DNA from: Pseudomonas sp. QTF5
GTDB taxonomy: Bacteria > Pseudomonadota > Gammaproteobacteria > Pseudomonadales > Pseudomonadaceae
NCBI RefSeq assembly: GCF_000512695.2
Contig: NZ_AZRW02000033.1
Location: forward strand, 1 to 64,000
Length of the DNA stretch: 64,000 nucleotides
Direction: 5' to 3'
Of the stretch, positions 17,761 to 26,297 are shown piece by piece; position 1 is the first letter of the stretch, and each line of letters starts with the position of its first letter. Made by a program: the position numbers and the translations under genes. The notes below the pieces were generated by a model. That model had not been told where the DNA came from and ran no database searches. It saw only the letters and a program-made list of their open reading frames with translations.

Positions 17761-20610
17761 CTAATCATTGTTCTCAAACCGCAACGGTTCTATTCCTCTA
17801 GCTCGGTCTATGTCTTCTGCCATACGAATTGCCGCATCCAGCTCACTGATGCCCAGTTCCTGCATGAGCTTGAATCGCGCTGCTTTTTCCTCCGGCTCGG
17901 TCATCGCCATGGCGAGGTAAAGACTTGGAGGTACGGCGCGGAACAGCGCTTCCATCGATTTTGAAAGCACGACACCCTCGCAGTACTTCCCAGATTCCTT
18001 ACGCGCCGACATCATCAGGGCTTTCTGAGCAGGGCTGAGTTCCCGGAATCTTGCGATCTTCTCCACTTCGTCCGGTGGCATGCTCAGGCAGATCCACCAC
18101 TCGATCATGTTCAACATCGGTTCGGCGGCTTTGGGCAGATCATCGAGGTTTTGGGTGGCCAGCCAGAACCAGGCTCCCAATTTTCGCCACATCTTGGTGA
18201 TCTTGACCACATAGGGAGCGAGCAGTGGGTTCTTGGTGATGATGTGTCCTTCATCGGTGACGTTGATGATCGGACGCCCCAGAAACTGGTCACGTTCAGC
18301 GATATTGTTGACGGTGTTGAGCAGTGACAAGTACGCGATCGAGAGTTGAGCGTTGTAGCCTTCGCGAGCGAAGGTGGCCAGATCGACAATGGTGATGTCG
18401 GCTTCTGGCCACGGAGTACCCGGACGATTGAACAACTCTCCATCCAATCCCTGGCAGAACAGATCCATCGCCTCGGCCATTTCCAGAAGGCGCGTACGGC
18501 GACCCTCCGGTAGGCCGTTGTCCGTACCTCGTTCACGCAGCGCATCACGAACATCCTGTGTCAGGACCGTTCGATGTTCACTGGCACAGCGTTGTGCCGC
18601 ATCCAGAATGCTCTGACGAATCAGACTGCGATCCGCTCGGGTAAGGCGTGCTTCTTCTTTGTCTTCGCCGCCGGTGATCATCAGACGCGCGGTGATCTCC
18701 AGTTCGCCCAAGACATCACGCTGTTCATCGCCCTCGACCTGCGCCGTGGACTCGTCAAGCCGATCGGCATCCAAGGTCTCGATCTCATCGGGTGTTTCCA
18801 CCAAACGGCGAGCATCTGCGAAGGGTGCCAGGCTAACGCCAGCACCCGGCGACAGCTTGACGTGGTGCACAGTCAGGCCCAGGCGTTTAGCAAACTCGGC
18901 AAACAGGCCGAAGGAGTTACCTGCCTCGACGATGATCAACCGCGGCCGGTAGATGGCAGTGATCTGGTTCAGGATGTTGTTGAGGGTTGCGGATTTTCCG
19001 GAGCCTGTCGGGCCGAACAAAAACAGATGTGCATTCATCTGTCGATCGAGTCGGTTCAGTGGATCGAAGGAGAGCGTGCCACCCCCTCGGTTGAAGAAAG
19101 TGATGCCCGGGTGCCCCGTGCCCTGAGAGCGTCCCCAGACCGGGGCCAGATTGGCTGCGTGTTGCGCGAACATGAGTTGGCTGTACCACTGACGTTTGTC
19201 CTTGGCAGGATCAAAGACGCAAGGCAACCAGCGCAGGTAGCTATTGAGCGGTGCAACTTCATCCTCTTCACGTACCGGTTGCAAGCCTGCATTGAGCATC
19301 ACGTTGGCCAATTGCATGCCGCGTGCGTCTAGTTCCGCGATGTTTTTACCGCGCAGGTAGAAAGCCAGTGATCCACGGTAGAGCTTATGGGAGCTGCCAA
19401 TAATTGATCGGGCTTGATGGACATCCTGGCGTGTTTGCTCTGAGGCCAGAGTTTCGCCAACAGACTTTTTACTCAGGTGGTTGAGGTGGGCCTCCAGAAC
19501 GTCCTGAGGCGTGGCAACCAGCGTCAGACACATCATGGTGTCTTCGGGCATCTGGTCAAAGTAGGTGTTGATCGCGTCCCCTTTGCGTGTTTCGCCGGTC
19601 AGGTGGCCGGTGTGAGGAACGTTGCGTAGCCGATCCATCAGCATGACCCGGTGGGGCATGCCGTCGAAGTACCAAGCACCTTGAGCTGCGTCAGATCGCG
19701 GTTGGCTGAAGAACAGACGCTGGGAGAAGTCGGTGCCGCTGGCCAGTTCAATTTCGCCTGCTTCAGTTTCTTCGGGGTAAGCGGCCAACCGGTAGAACCG
19801 CTCTCGATCAGCGGCTGTGGAACCGAGTAGCGTCGGGTTGGGATTGAACCAGCGCAGTAGCCAGTCATGGATGTCACCTGCACCAAGTCGTTGAGTCTTG
19901 ATACCGGCATTGGTCAATCCCGCGGTCAGTCTCTCGCATACAATCCCCAAGGCCTGTTCTGCGGACTGGCCTCGTCTTGACGAAGCAGAGTTAAGCGCGC
20001 GTCTGTACACCACCATGCGCACACGTCGGTTCTGTCCTCGCCAGGGCAAGCGGGTGAGGGTAGTGTCTTCGAAAAGTCCGCCGGGCTTGGCAATGGCATT
20101 GAGGTGGTGAGCAAAGAATCGCAGATAGAATTCGCTGAAGGCGCTGCCACGAGCACGCGGCTGGAGGTATTGACCCAGCGTATGCAAGTAAGCGTCCCAG
20201 TTGATTTCATCCTGGGCGTAGAGCTGCACTACCCATGGGTTGTCGTCGAGTTCGTCGAAACTGTCCTGCAAAACGTTCTCTAGGGTGTCGCGGGCTTGTA
20301 GCAGCCAAGCACTTTCTCGACCCTCTGTTCCCAGTGGTGTCAGCTCGAAGAAGGCTGCGACAGACACACCGTCCTCCAGCAGCATGCACTGCGACAGTGG
20401 TAGGTATTCGACCCACGGCAGGCGATCCACAAAGGACGATGCGATGCCATAGAACGCATGGTCGTCGGCTTCGGTCGCCGGTTTGCTGTGTTGCATACAA
20501 GGCTCGGGGATACCGTTTTCGGCAAGTCTGGCGGTGTATCGATCCCAGGTATCCTGTTCTGCGGGTTCCTGTGATTGTTGCTCACGTTTCCACTGAGAAA
20601 ACCAAGCCAT
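17761..20610 (-). CDS. VirB4/TraC-type conjugative transfer ATPase (TIGR03744)
   Basis: A 949-aa cytoplasmic ATPase that powers pilus assembly and channel function. Walker A GPTGSGKSATLNN lies near residues 531-543 and the Walker B/DEGH segment INVTDEGHII near residue 782. The N-terminal half matches the TraC-F-type region. An acidic insert around residues 600-640 separates the two ATPase halves. The start codon overlaps the stop of the upstream lipoprotein gene (shared A/T), indicating coupling. Full length for the family. Confidence 0.93.
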   Translation of the reverse strand: MAWFSQWKREQQSQEPAEQDTWDRYTARLAENGIPEPCMQHSKPATEADDHAFYGIASSFVDRLPWVEYLPLSQCMLLEDGVSVAAFFELTPLGTEGRESAWLLQARDTLENVLQDSFDELDDNPWVVQLYAQDEINWDAYLHTLGQYLQPRARGSAFSEFYLRFFAHHLNAIAKPGGLFEDTTLTRLPWRGQNRRVRMVVYRRALNSASSRRGQSAEQALGIVCERLTAGLTNAGIKTQRLGAGDIHDWLLRWFNPNPTLLGSTAADRERFYRLAAYPEETEAGEIELASGTDFSQRLFFSQPRSDAAQGAWYFDGMPHRVMLMDRLRNVPHTGHLTGETRKGDAINTYFDQMPEDTMMCLTLVATPQDVLEAHLNHLSKKSVGETLASEQTRQDVHQARSIIGSSHKLYRGSLAFYLRGKNIAELDARGMQLANVMLNAGLQPVREEDEVAPLNSYLRWLPCVFDPAKDKRQWYSQLMFAQHAANLAPVWGRSQGTGHPGITFFNRGGGTLSFDPLNRLDRQMNAHLFLFGPTGSGKSATLNNILNQITAIYRPRLIIVEAGNSFGLFAEFAKRLGLTVHHVKLSPGAGVSLAPFADARRLVETPDEIETLDADRLDESTAQVEGDEQRDVLGELEITARLMITGGEDKEEARLTRADRSLIRQSILDAAQRCASEHRTVLTQDVRDALRERGTDNGLPEGRRTRLLEMAEAMDLFCQGLDGELFNRPGTPWPEADITIVDLATFAREGYNAQLSIAYLSLLNTVNNIAERDQFLGRPIINVTDEGHIITKNPLLAPYVVKITKMWRKLGAWFWLATQNLDDLPKAAEPMLNMIEWWICLSMPPDEVEKIARFRELSPAQKALMMSARKESGKYCEGVVLSKSMEALFRAVPPSLYLAMAMTEPEEKAARFKLMQELGISELDAAIRMAEDIDRARGIEPLRFENND

Positions 20611-21035
20611 TAATAGTCCTCCAGACGTTCGCCCGGCATGGCGTATTGCACACGCTGATGCAGCGAAAAGACAGTGCTGTAGCCAGGCACGGGTACTGCC
20701 TCTGTCCCAGCCCGATGAGGAAAGACGTACATCACCAAATCCGGGTTGGGCAGGCGATGAAATTGGCGTTGAATTTCGTTTTGAGCGGTGCGGGTGTAAG
20801 ACGTCTTCGAAGATGGGACCAGCGGTTCCGTCAGAGGTCGTCTCAACGCTTGCCGTGCGTCGAGCAGTTGTAGAGCGGCTTGTCCATTCTGTGTGCCGCT
20901 GGTTTGTTGGTTCCAGACATCCATCATCGTGCTGCCGTCATGGCTGAGCAGTTCTTCGGTGTTCGTCGCACAGCCAGTTATTGCGGCCGCGATCAGCGCG
21001 ACCGTCATCGTTTCAATCCAGATCCGTGGTGACAT
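20610..21035 (-). CDS. TIGR03751 family conjugal transfer lipoprotein
   Basis: A 141-aa outer-membrane lipoprotein: signal VALIAAAITGC with the lipidated Cys near residue 22. The start at 21035 (MSPRIWIETMTVAL) is chosen because TTGGAGGTC lies just upstream, while the internal ATG at 21008 has no such site. Lipoproteins at this place resemble TraV-type channel pins. The gene overlaps the TIGR03752 gene by 23 bases and the ATPase gene by one. Confidence 0.85.
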   Translation of the reverse strand: MSPRIWIETMTVALIAAAITGCATNTEELLSHDGSTMMDVWNQQTSGTQNGQAALQLLDARQALRRPLTEPLVPSSKTSYTRTAQNEIQRQFHRLPNPDLVMYVFPHRAGTEAVPVPGYSTVFSLHQRVQYAMPGERLEDY

Positions 21036-22449
21036 GGCGACCTCCAAGGGTGTGATCGACCTTGCGCCCCTTGGCGTCGTAGTCGAGGGTGAGGGGTTGT
21101 TCGATGTGCACGGCAACTTGGGCACCGGGCTCGACGTAGACGGCGGCAAAGGCTTGACCATAGAGCTTGTTGACCCATTGCGAGATGTCTTGCACGCCAC
21201 TGGCGAGTAGTCGGTTCATGGCTTCACTTCCGGAGATGCCGACAGTGCCCAATGAACTTCCGTTGTTGCCGGCATAGACGGTGCTACCGTCGGACTTGAT
21301 CAAAGAGGCCGCACCGACGCCGGCGGCGGTGATCAATGCCTGGGAGCCGAGGTATTGCTGAGCATTGCTTCGGCGTTTGCCGGCGACGCAGGGAATGCCG
21401 TGCCGATCGCTGATCCAGCCCAGGCCTTCTTGAATGGCACCACTGTTCGATGAGTTTTGGGAGTCGCTGCGGGATTCGTTGCCACTGTCTCCCGGCAAGG
21501 TTCGGATGGTGCCGTCCTGAAAGACAAAGGTAACGGAGCGGATTTGCCCCCTGACGCAAGACAGTGTCCAGTCCCCTGATGCAGTGCCACTGACCACCGC
21601 ACCAGCAACCTCAGGCAGATCAATGCCATTGGCCGTCAGGTTGTCGGCCCCGATCAGGATCTTGAATGGATAAGGATCATTGACGGTTCCATCGATGGGC
21701 ACTCGGCCGATGAGCGCTGTCATGGCAACTGACCCCATCAGCGTTGCATTCGGCGGTACCGTGTAAGTCGGTTTTACCGCTGAGACGCCCAAGTCCCGGG
21801 AGGCGGTGGTTGCCATGGATTCTGCAACATCGCCCAGTGTTTTTTGCGCAGGGCCAAAACGTGCCGGAAAGGTGAGCTCCTGTTCGGCAGACGATCCGGT
21901 AGCGTCTTTAGGTTTTGCATCATCTGGTTCAATCCAGCGCATACCGCCATGGAAACCTTGTCTATCACCTTCCTGTAGGCCCAAGCCCACTGGCAGATCC
22001 AGGTTGTTGTCCTTTTGGTTCAGGCTATCCAATTGTCGTTGAAGATCCTGCAGCAGACTTTGGGCATTTAGGTCGTCGCGGCTAGAAGCGACACGCTCTT
22101 CCTGCATGCGCTGACGTTCTTTCTCCAGGGCGAACTGAATACGTTGTTCGAGCGTGTCTTCAAACTGGCGCAGCTGTTCCGATCCTGCACCACGCTGATC
22201 TGTTTCGTTGAGCGACTTCTTCAGTTCGCCACGCAATTGCCTGACCTGCGCCACCAAAGTGGCAACGGTATCGCTCGGCGTATCGCCCTCAAGGCCAAGG
22301 GCTTTCATCTCTTCGACAGTGAGTTGGTTTTCATTGTCGACCGGACCGGATGGCGAGACGCTGTTGCTGGGCAGCAGTTTCACCAAAACCAGCAACAGCA
22401 GTAGCACCATCGGGATCATCAACCATTTGAGCAGCCCATTACTTTTCAT
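21013..22449 (-). CDS. TIGR03752 family conjugative element protein, TraB/VirB10-like
   Basis: A 478-aa protein starting MKSNGLLKWLMIPMVLLLLL at 22449. It has a single N-terminal membrane anchor, a periplasmic coiled coil (residues about 60-135, LEQRIQFALEKERQRMQEER), and a C-terminal beta-rich domain, the layout of TraB/VirB10 scaffold proteins that link inner and outer membrane. Overlaps the TIGR03749 gene by 11 bases. Confidence 0.88.
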   Translation of the reverse strand: MKSNGLLKWLMIPMVLLLLLVLVKLLPSNSVSPSGPVDNENQLTVEEMKALGLEGDTPSDTVATLVAQVRQLRGELKKSLNETDQRGAGSEQLRQFEDTLEQRIQFALEKERQRMQEERVASSRDDLNAQSLLQDLQRQLDSLNQKDNNLDLPVGLGLQEGDRQGFHGGMRWIEPDDAKPKDATGSSAEQELTFPARFGPAQKTLGDVAESMATTASRDLGVSAVKPTYTVPPNATLMGSVAMTALIGRVPIDGTVNDPYPFKILIGADNLTANGIDLPEVAGAVVSGTASGDWTLSCVRGQIRSVTFVFQDGTIRTLPGDSGNESRSDSQNSSNSGAIQEGLGWISDRHGIPCVAGKRRSNAQQYLGSQALITAAGVGAASLIKSDGSTVYAGNNGSSLGTVGISGSEAMNRLLASGVQDISQWVNKLYGQAFAAVYVEPGAQVAVHIEQPLTLDYDAKGRKVDHTLGGRHVTTDLD

Positions 22450-23326
22450 GGTTTTGCTCCACGGTTGTCTCCGGTTCGGCACGGGGCAGGTTGAGGGCTG
22501 CGTCGACAGGACTGATGGTCGGCAGCAAAGACTGCGCAAGGCCGCGTCCTCGGGTTGTCAGGTAAAGCACTGTGGTGTCTAGCGACGTGCCTTTGGGGCC
22601 CAAGTGGTGATGTTGGAAGGTGGCTGTCGTAAAATCCCCCAGTAACAAACGAGGATCCAGATCGACAGTCGAAACGGTTTGATTGGTCAATTGGATGGCT
22701 GTCACCCAATATTCATCAAGACGCCACGCTGCAAGAGCCCTGGCGGCAATCGGCAGGCTCGGAAGCAGCAGGTCGAGCGAAAAGTCGGGTGGTAGGTTGA
22801 CCCGTCGAACACCAGGCAAAGGTTCGACCGTGCGCAGCGGCGCGTACAGGTTTTGAGCGGCGTAGCGTGTCAGAACCACCGGCACGGGTGTTCGTTGCGA
22901 CTGCTCTTTGGACTGCCCAGCAGATGTTGGACTATCTGCCACCTTGTGCTGTTGCCCAGTGGGTTGTTCAACGATTCTGATGGGTTCTAACTGCGGCTGT
23001 CCGTTGTGGGCAGGTTCGGCGACGATGTCCAGCAGGATCAGCTCGCCAGTAACGGCGTCTTGTAGTTGCAGGCGCGTAGGCTCGATCGGTTCATTGGCTC
23101 GTAGGTAAACCGTCCCCGCCGCACTTTGCACACGCAACCTGTCACCCAGCGAGGCTGGTACCCCAATACGTACATTACGTTCGACAAACACCACGCGCTC
23201 CTGGCCAACCAGCAAGGGAACAGCCAATGGCAGACGTTCCCAGCGCATGACTTCCACGGCTTGGCTTGTTGCAGTACAGAGGTTGAGGGCGAGTCCTAAG
23301 GAAACAGAAATCAGCAACGGCTTCAT
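22439..23326 (-). CDS. TIGR03749 family conjugative element protein, TraK-like (DUF3438)
   Basis: A 295-aa periplasmic protein with signal peptide MKPLLISVSLGLALNLCTAT. The ATG at 23326 forms a four-base ATGA overlap with the stop of the TIGR03746 gene, which fixes the start. The family is the TraK-like secretin-associated component of class-G mating channels, expected to complex with the TIGR03752 and TIGR03751 products next to it. Confidence 0.88.
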   Translation of the reverse strand: MKPLLISVSLGLALNLCTATSQAVEVMRWERLPLAVPLLVGQERVVFVERNVRIGVPASLGDRLRVQSAAGTVYLRANEPIEPTRLQLQDAVTGELILLDIVAEPAHNGQPQLEPIRIVEQPTGQQHKVADSPTSAGQSKEQSQRTPVPVVLTRYAAQNLYAPLRTVEPLPGVRRVNLPPDFSLDLLLPSLPIAARALAAWRLDEYWVTAIQLTNQTVSTVDLDPRLLLGDFTTATFQHHHLGPKGTSLDTTVLYLTTRGRGLAQSLLPTISPVDAALNLPRAEPETTVEQNHEK

Positions 23327-24006
23327 GAGGCATCTCCCAATGGACGATCCTGATTCCGAGAGGCAGGTGAGGAGGTTGTCGGCATTACGATGCGTTGGGG
23401 GGAGCCGTCGTAGCAGTCCAGTGCGAGGCCGAATGGATTGAGTTCTGGGTCGATGTCCAGACGTACCACCTTGATGGGGTAGCGAACGAGTGCGCGTTTG
23501 ATCTGTTCGGCACCGTAGTATTCGTCTGCATTGACGTCCAGGGTGACAATCCAATCTCGATCCGAAACCACTTTCACACGCGTTTCTGGATCATCCCCAT
23601 AACCGCGGCCGGGAATTTCGTATAAGCCCCGCACTCGTTTTCGCAGCTCGCCTGATCGGCGCCGTTGGTCATAGTCATGTTGGAAAAATGAGCGACATTC
23701 TGGCGTGAGGTACGCCTTCAGTGATTGCAGGTTTCGGCTGTAGTCTTCCTCGCCATCGGCGGGCCAGCGGTTGAGTTGCTGGAATATGTAGAAGGTGAAT
23801 GCGTAAACGGACTCGGGTGGTACTTCCCACCACTTGCGGGTACTGCCGGATCGCAAATCTGGTGGCACATGGATTGTCAGATCACGTGGTGCACTCCACC
23901 AACCCGCACCCAGCCCCAGAACTATGATGAATAGGGCTGCGGAGATTAGACGCAGCGTCTTCACGTGGGATTGCAGGTGCAGTACCTCGTTTTTGAACCG
24001 GCTCAT
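23323..24006 (-). CDS. TIGR03746 family conjugative element protein, TraE-like (DUF2895)
   Basis: A 227-aa protein with one N-terminal membrane helix (ISAALFIIVLGLGAGWWSA) and a periplasmic domain, as in TraE/VirB8-type assembly factors. It overlaps the preceding TIGR03750 gene and the following TIGR03749 gene by four bases each, so the block is translated as a coupled series. Confidence 0.88.
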   Translation of the reverse strand: MSRFKNEVLHLQSHVKTLRLISAALFIIVLGLGAGWWSAPRDLTIHVPPDLRSGSTRKWWEVPPESVYAFTFYIFQQLNRWPADGEEDYSRNLQSLKAYLTPECRSFFQHDYDQRRRSGELRKRVRGLYEIPGRGYGDDPETRVKVVSDRDWIVTLDVNADEYYGAEQIKRALVRYPIKVVRLDIDPELNPFGLALDCYDGSPQRIVMPTTSSPASRNQDRPLGDAS

Positions 24007-24401
24007 GCGCCACCTCGCCGTGTCGACCAGTGCCCGGAGTGGGTGATCAGTTCATGCGTGCCCAACTGACAGGCCAATCGAGGGTAGTGATTGGCCAACC
24101 ACCACTGGATCTGTCGATGCAGCCATGTCCCAGGGCGACCACGTTTTTTACGTCGTAACAAGCCGCCACCAATGAACAGGCCTGCGGCAATCGACAGCAC
24201 GATGGAGGTGGGTATCACTGCAATACTGCTTGCCAGCCAAGCCACAGGAATCCCTAGTGCGAGTCCTGCGCTTGCTGACAATCCTGTACATATCCAGAGT
24301 TCATCAGCGGTCAGTCCTCGAACGACGATGGGCTGTCGGTTCAGGCGATGGGGAAGGAAGGTGACGGTGCCCTCAGGCGTATTCTGATAAATGGATTCCA
24401 T
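24003..24401 (-). CDS. TIGR03750 family conjugal transfer membrane protein, TraL-like (DUF3487)
   Basis: A 132-aa protein with the family opening (FLPHRLNRQPIVVRGLTADE), two membrane helices near residues 38-85 and a basic cytoplasmic tail (RRKKRGRPGTW). GAGGACG precedes the ATG at 24401. Small TraL-like proteins anchor the VirB4-type ATPase at the membrane; that role here is inferred from family and position. Confidence 0.87.
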   Translation of the reverse strand: MESIYQNTPEGTVTFLPHRLNRQPIVVRGLTADELWICTGLSASAGLALGIPVAWLASSIAVIPTSIVLSIAAGLFIGGGLLRRKKRGRPGTWLHRQIQWWLANHYPRLACQLGTHELITHSGHWSTRRGGA

Positions 24402-24411
24402 GATGTCGTCC

Positions 24412-24786
24412 TCACAGAATTCCGGTGGCTTTGGTCAGCAACCAAATACCGACCACCAACATGACAGCGCCTACAGCAATGCTCAGACCGAACTGCCCCC
24501 AAGTAGAACGCCCCGTATGAATCTCCGAGTATCGGGTGTAAGCGTGGTAACAGACGCCAATAAACATGGAGGCAACTACCAGCAAGGCCACCAGCATGAC
24601 GATGTCGTATCCATAGTTTTGCATCGTCTCCATGATGCCTTTGCCGACACCGCGGGAAGGGTCCTCCATGGTTGGCAACTTGCCTTTGGCCAAGGCGAGG
24701 GAGGGGAGCGTTGTACCGTAGGTCGCAATGGCTATGGCGGGTCGTTTGAAGTGCGGGGAATACCAGTTCATGGGAGGGAATTCCAT
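24412..24786 (-). CDS. TIGR03745 family ICE membrane protein (DUF2976, pilin-like)
   Basis: About 124 aa with a leader region, then a conserved core (LPTMEDPSRGVGKGIMETMQ) and two membrane helices (DIVMLVALLVVASMFIGV, LSIAVGAVMLVVGIWLL). Size and two-helix layout resemble conjugative pilin or its TraA-like relatives. The start is uncertain: ATG at 24786 or 24771, or TTG at 24807 overlapping the gene before. Confidence 0.82.
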   Translation of the reverse strand: MEFPPMNWYSPHFKRPAIAIATYGTTLPSLALAKGKLPTMEDPSRGVGKGIMETMQNYGYDIVMLVALLVVASMFIGVCYHAYTRYSEIHTGRSTWGQFGLSIAVGAVMLVVGIWLLTKATGIL

Positions 24787-24790
24787 TGGC

Positions 24791-25024
24791 TCATGAAAGG
24801 AGGACAAATGTCAGTACCAGGTACATCGCGGTGAAGCGGATCACCACGCCCAGGAACTGTCGTTGGTTCAGGCGTTGCTCAGCCCAGCCCGAATAAGCCG
24901 TGCGTATTGCCCAGGTGCCCCAGAGCAACATCGTGGCAAAGACAGCGCAGGTCAGCGCGGAAGCTGTGATCGAAGGGGTAAAACCACCGTTTGCCTGGAA
25001 AGCTGCAATCTGTGCGGCAGTCAT
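24791..25024 (-). CDS. TIGR03758 family ICE protein (DUF3262)
   Basis: A 77-aa protein with two membrane helices (ALTCAVFATMLLWGTWAI, FTAMYLVLTFVLLS). It overlaps the RAQPRD gene by four bases (ATGA) and precedes the TIGR03745 gene. Like its neighbour it has the size and layout of small pilin-like membrane subunits. Confidence 0.85.
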   Translation of the reverse strand: MTAAQIAAFQANGGFTPSITASALTCAVFATMLLWGTWAIRTAYSGWAEQRLNQRQFLGVVIRFTAMYLVLTFVLLS

Positions 25025-25359
25025 CGGGTAGGTCCCGTTTCATCGAGGTAACTACCATGCAGGGGAATAGAGTCGCGAGGCGTTGCGCGTTGGGGGGTCA
25101 GGTAGTGTTGGATTCCGTTGCTCACGCGGTGGATGTCAGCGCGCAAGCGGGCATAGTTGAAGCGATAGCGTGGTGATCCTTGATCACTCAGGGTATCGCC
25201 TGGGATGGCAAGACGATCAATTGCGTTCAGCTCACGCAGCAGCGTTGCTAACCGGATGTGTTCGTCAGATACCTCGTTAGCTGCCGCTGTGGTTTCACCC
25301 AGAAGAGTGAAGAGCAATAAAGCAGTCTGTAAGGTTCTCGGGGATAGGCTGTTGATCAT
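25021..25359 (-). CDS. RAQPRD-family integrative conjugative element protein (TIGR01690)
   Basis: A 112-aa exported protein with signal peptide (TALLLFTLLGETTAAA) and the family's naming motif in the form RATPRD near the C terminus. The middle contains NAIDRLAIPGDTLSDQ and a YARLRADIHRV helix. Starts at ATG 25359. First gene of the TIGR03758-03745-03750-03746-03749-03752-03751-VirB4 block. Confidence 0.87.
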   Translation of the reverse strand: MINSLSPRTLQTALLLFTLLGETTAAANEVSDEHIRLATLLRELNAIDRLAIPGDTLSDQGSPRYRFNYARLRADIHRVSNGIQHYLTPQRATPRDSIPLHGSYLDETGPTR

Positions 25360-25380
25360 GGTTGAGCTCGTTCTGTCCAA

Positions 25381-25547
25381 TCAGACGGCCCAATACTGCA
25401 AGCGGGTGAAATCCCACACTGCAATCAATCGGATTTTGGTAGATCCCGTATTGCGAAATTGCTCAGGGAGCTAGAAGGTACGACTACGCGCCATCATTGA
25501 TGAATTTGTGCAAGATGATTCGAAGATGGGACGATCGTTACCGAGGG
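25381..25547. other. Short gap between two transfer sub-operons
   Basis: About 165 bases with no gene. It probably holds the promoter for the RAQPRD-to-VirB4 block. No hairpin or clear promoter was picked out. Confidence 0.3.
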
Positions 25548-26297
25548 CTATAGATATTTCTTAAAGCTACTTGCTGTGATCGCAAGGGCTAGCCCCAAGA
25601 AAATCGCACTGGGGAGCAGGATCAGAACAGCATTCACGCTGATCGGTAATGCCAAATATAAAACCCAAGGCCATGTGATCAATGGCATCACGCAGGCTTT
25701 GGCTCGATGGTAGATGTAGCCCGACTCACGGCCTGCACCAAAACGACGAATGTCCCTGCGCACTAGTCCATCCACCAGTCCGATGAAGGCTGCAATCACG
25801 AACAGTGGCAGCGTCAGAAACAGCACCAACAGTCGAACAGCGAACACCAGCACGGTGTAAGCCGCAGCGATCAAGCCGTTCTCCAAATGTGTATAGATTG
25901 TCCCGACGTAATATCGGGCGGTTCGCGCACTGTCATATTGAGCTGCACGGGCATTCTGCGATGTGTTCTGCACCCACTTGGCGATACCGGTTTTGACCAA
26001 CACCCCGTCATGCGCCATCTGGACGAGTGCTTGGGTGGTACGACCGGGCTCCTGCACCAGCGCGCTTCGGCTGAAGTCCTTGGACAGCTGGGCCAGTTCA
26101 AACTCGAACATTTGTTGTGAATGCCGCCAGCTTTCCTCGGGCCAGAAGAAGTACATACCTGCACACTCAATCACAATGCTCAGCATCAGCGATCCAAATA
26201 GCAGGCCCACAAACCGAAAGGGCAGCGTCAGCAGGCCAATCAACAGTCCTTGTTGTCGCTGCTGCTGACGTTGAGCCGTGGCTGCTGAATCACTCAT
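25548..26297 (-). CDS. TIGR03747 family ICE membrane protein (DUF4400)
   Basis: A 249-aa inner-membrane protein with four likely helices (residues about 20-50, 145-170, 200-245) and a polar central domain. It directly follows traD with a four-base overlap, the standard arrangement, and probably works with the coupling protein. Confidence 0.88.
   Translation of the reverse strand: MSDSAATAQRQQQRQQGLLIGLLTLPFRFVGLLFGSLMLSIVIECAGMYFFWPEESWRHSQQMFEFELAQLSKDFSRSALVQEPGRTTQALVQMAHDGVLVKTGIAKWVQNTSQNARAAQYDSARTARYYVGTIYTHLENGLIAAAYTVLVFAVRLLVLFLTLPLFVIAAFIGLVDGLVRRDIRRFGAGRESGYIYHRAKACVMPLITWPWVLYLALPISVNAVLILLPSAIFLGLALAITASSFKKYL

Noticed and set aside
18574..19332. Plus-strand frame of 252 codons inside the VirB4-type gene
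   Set aside because: Shadow of a well-supported gene; no recognisable protein features.
20235..20873. Plus-strand frame of 212 codons over the start of the VirB4-type gene
   Set aside because: Arg/Pro-rich antisense translation without a domain or binding site.
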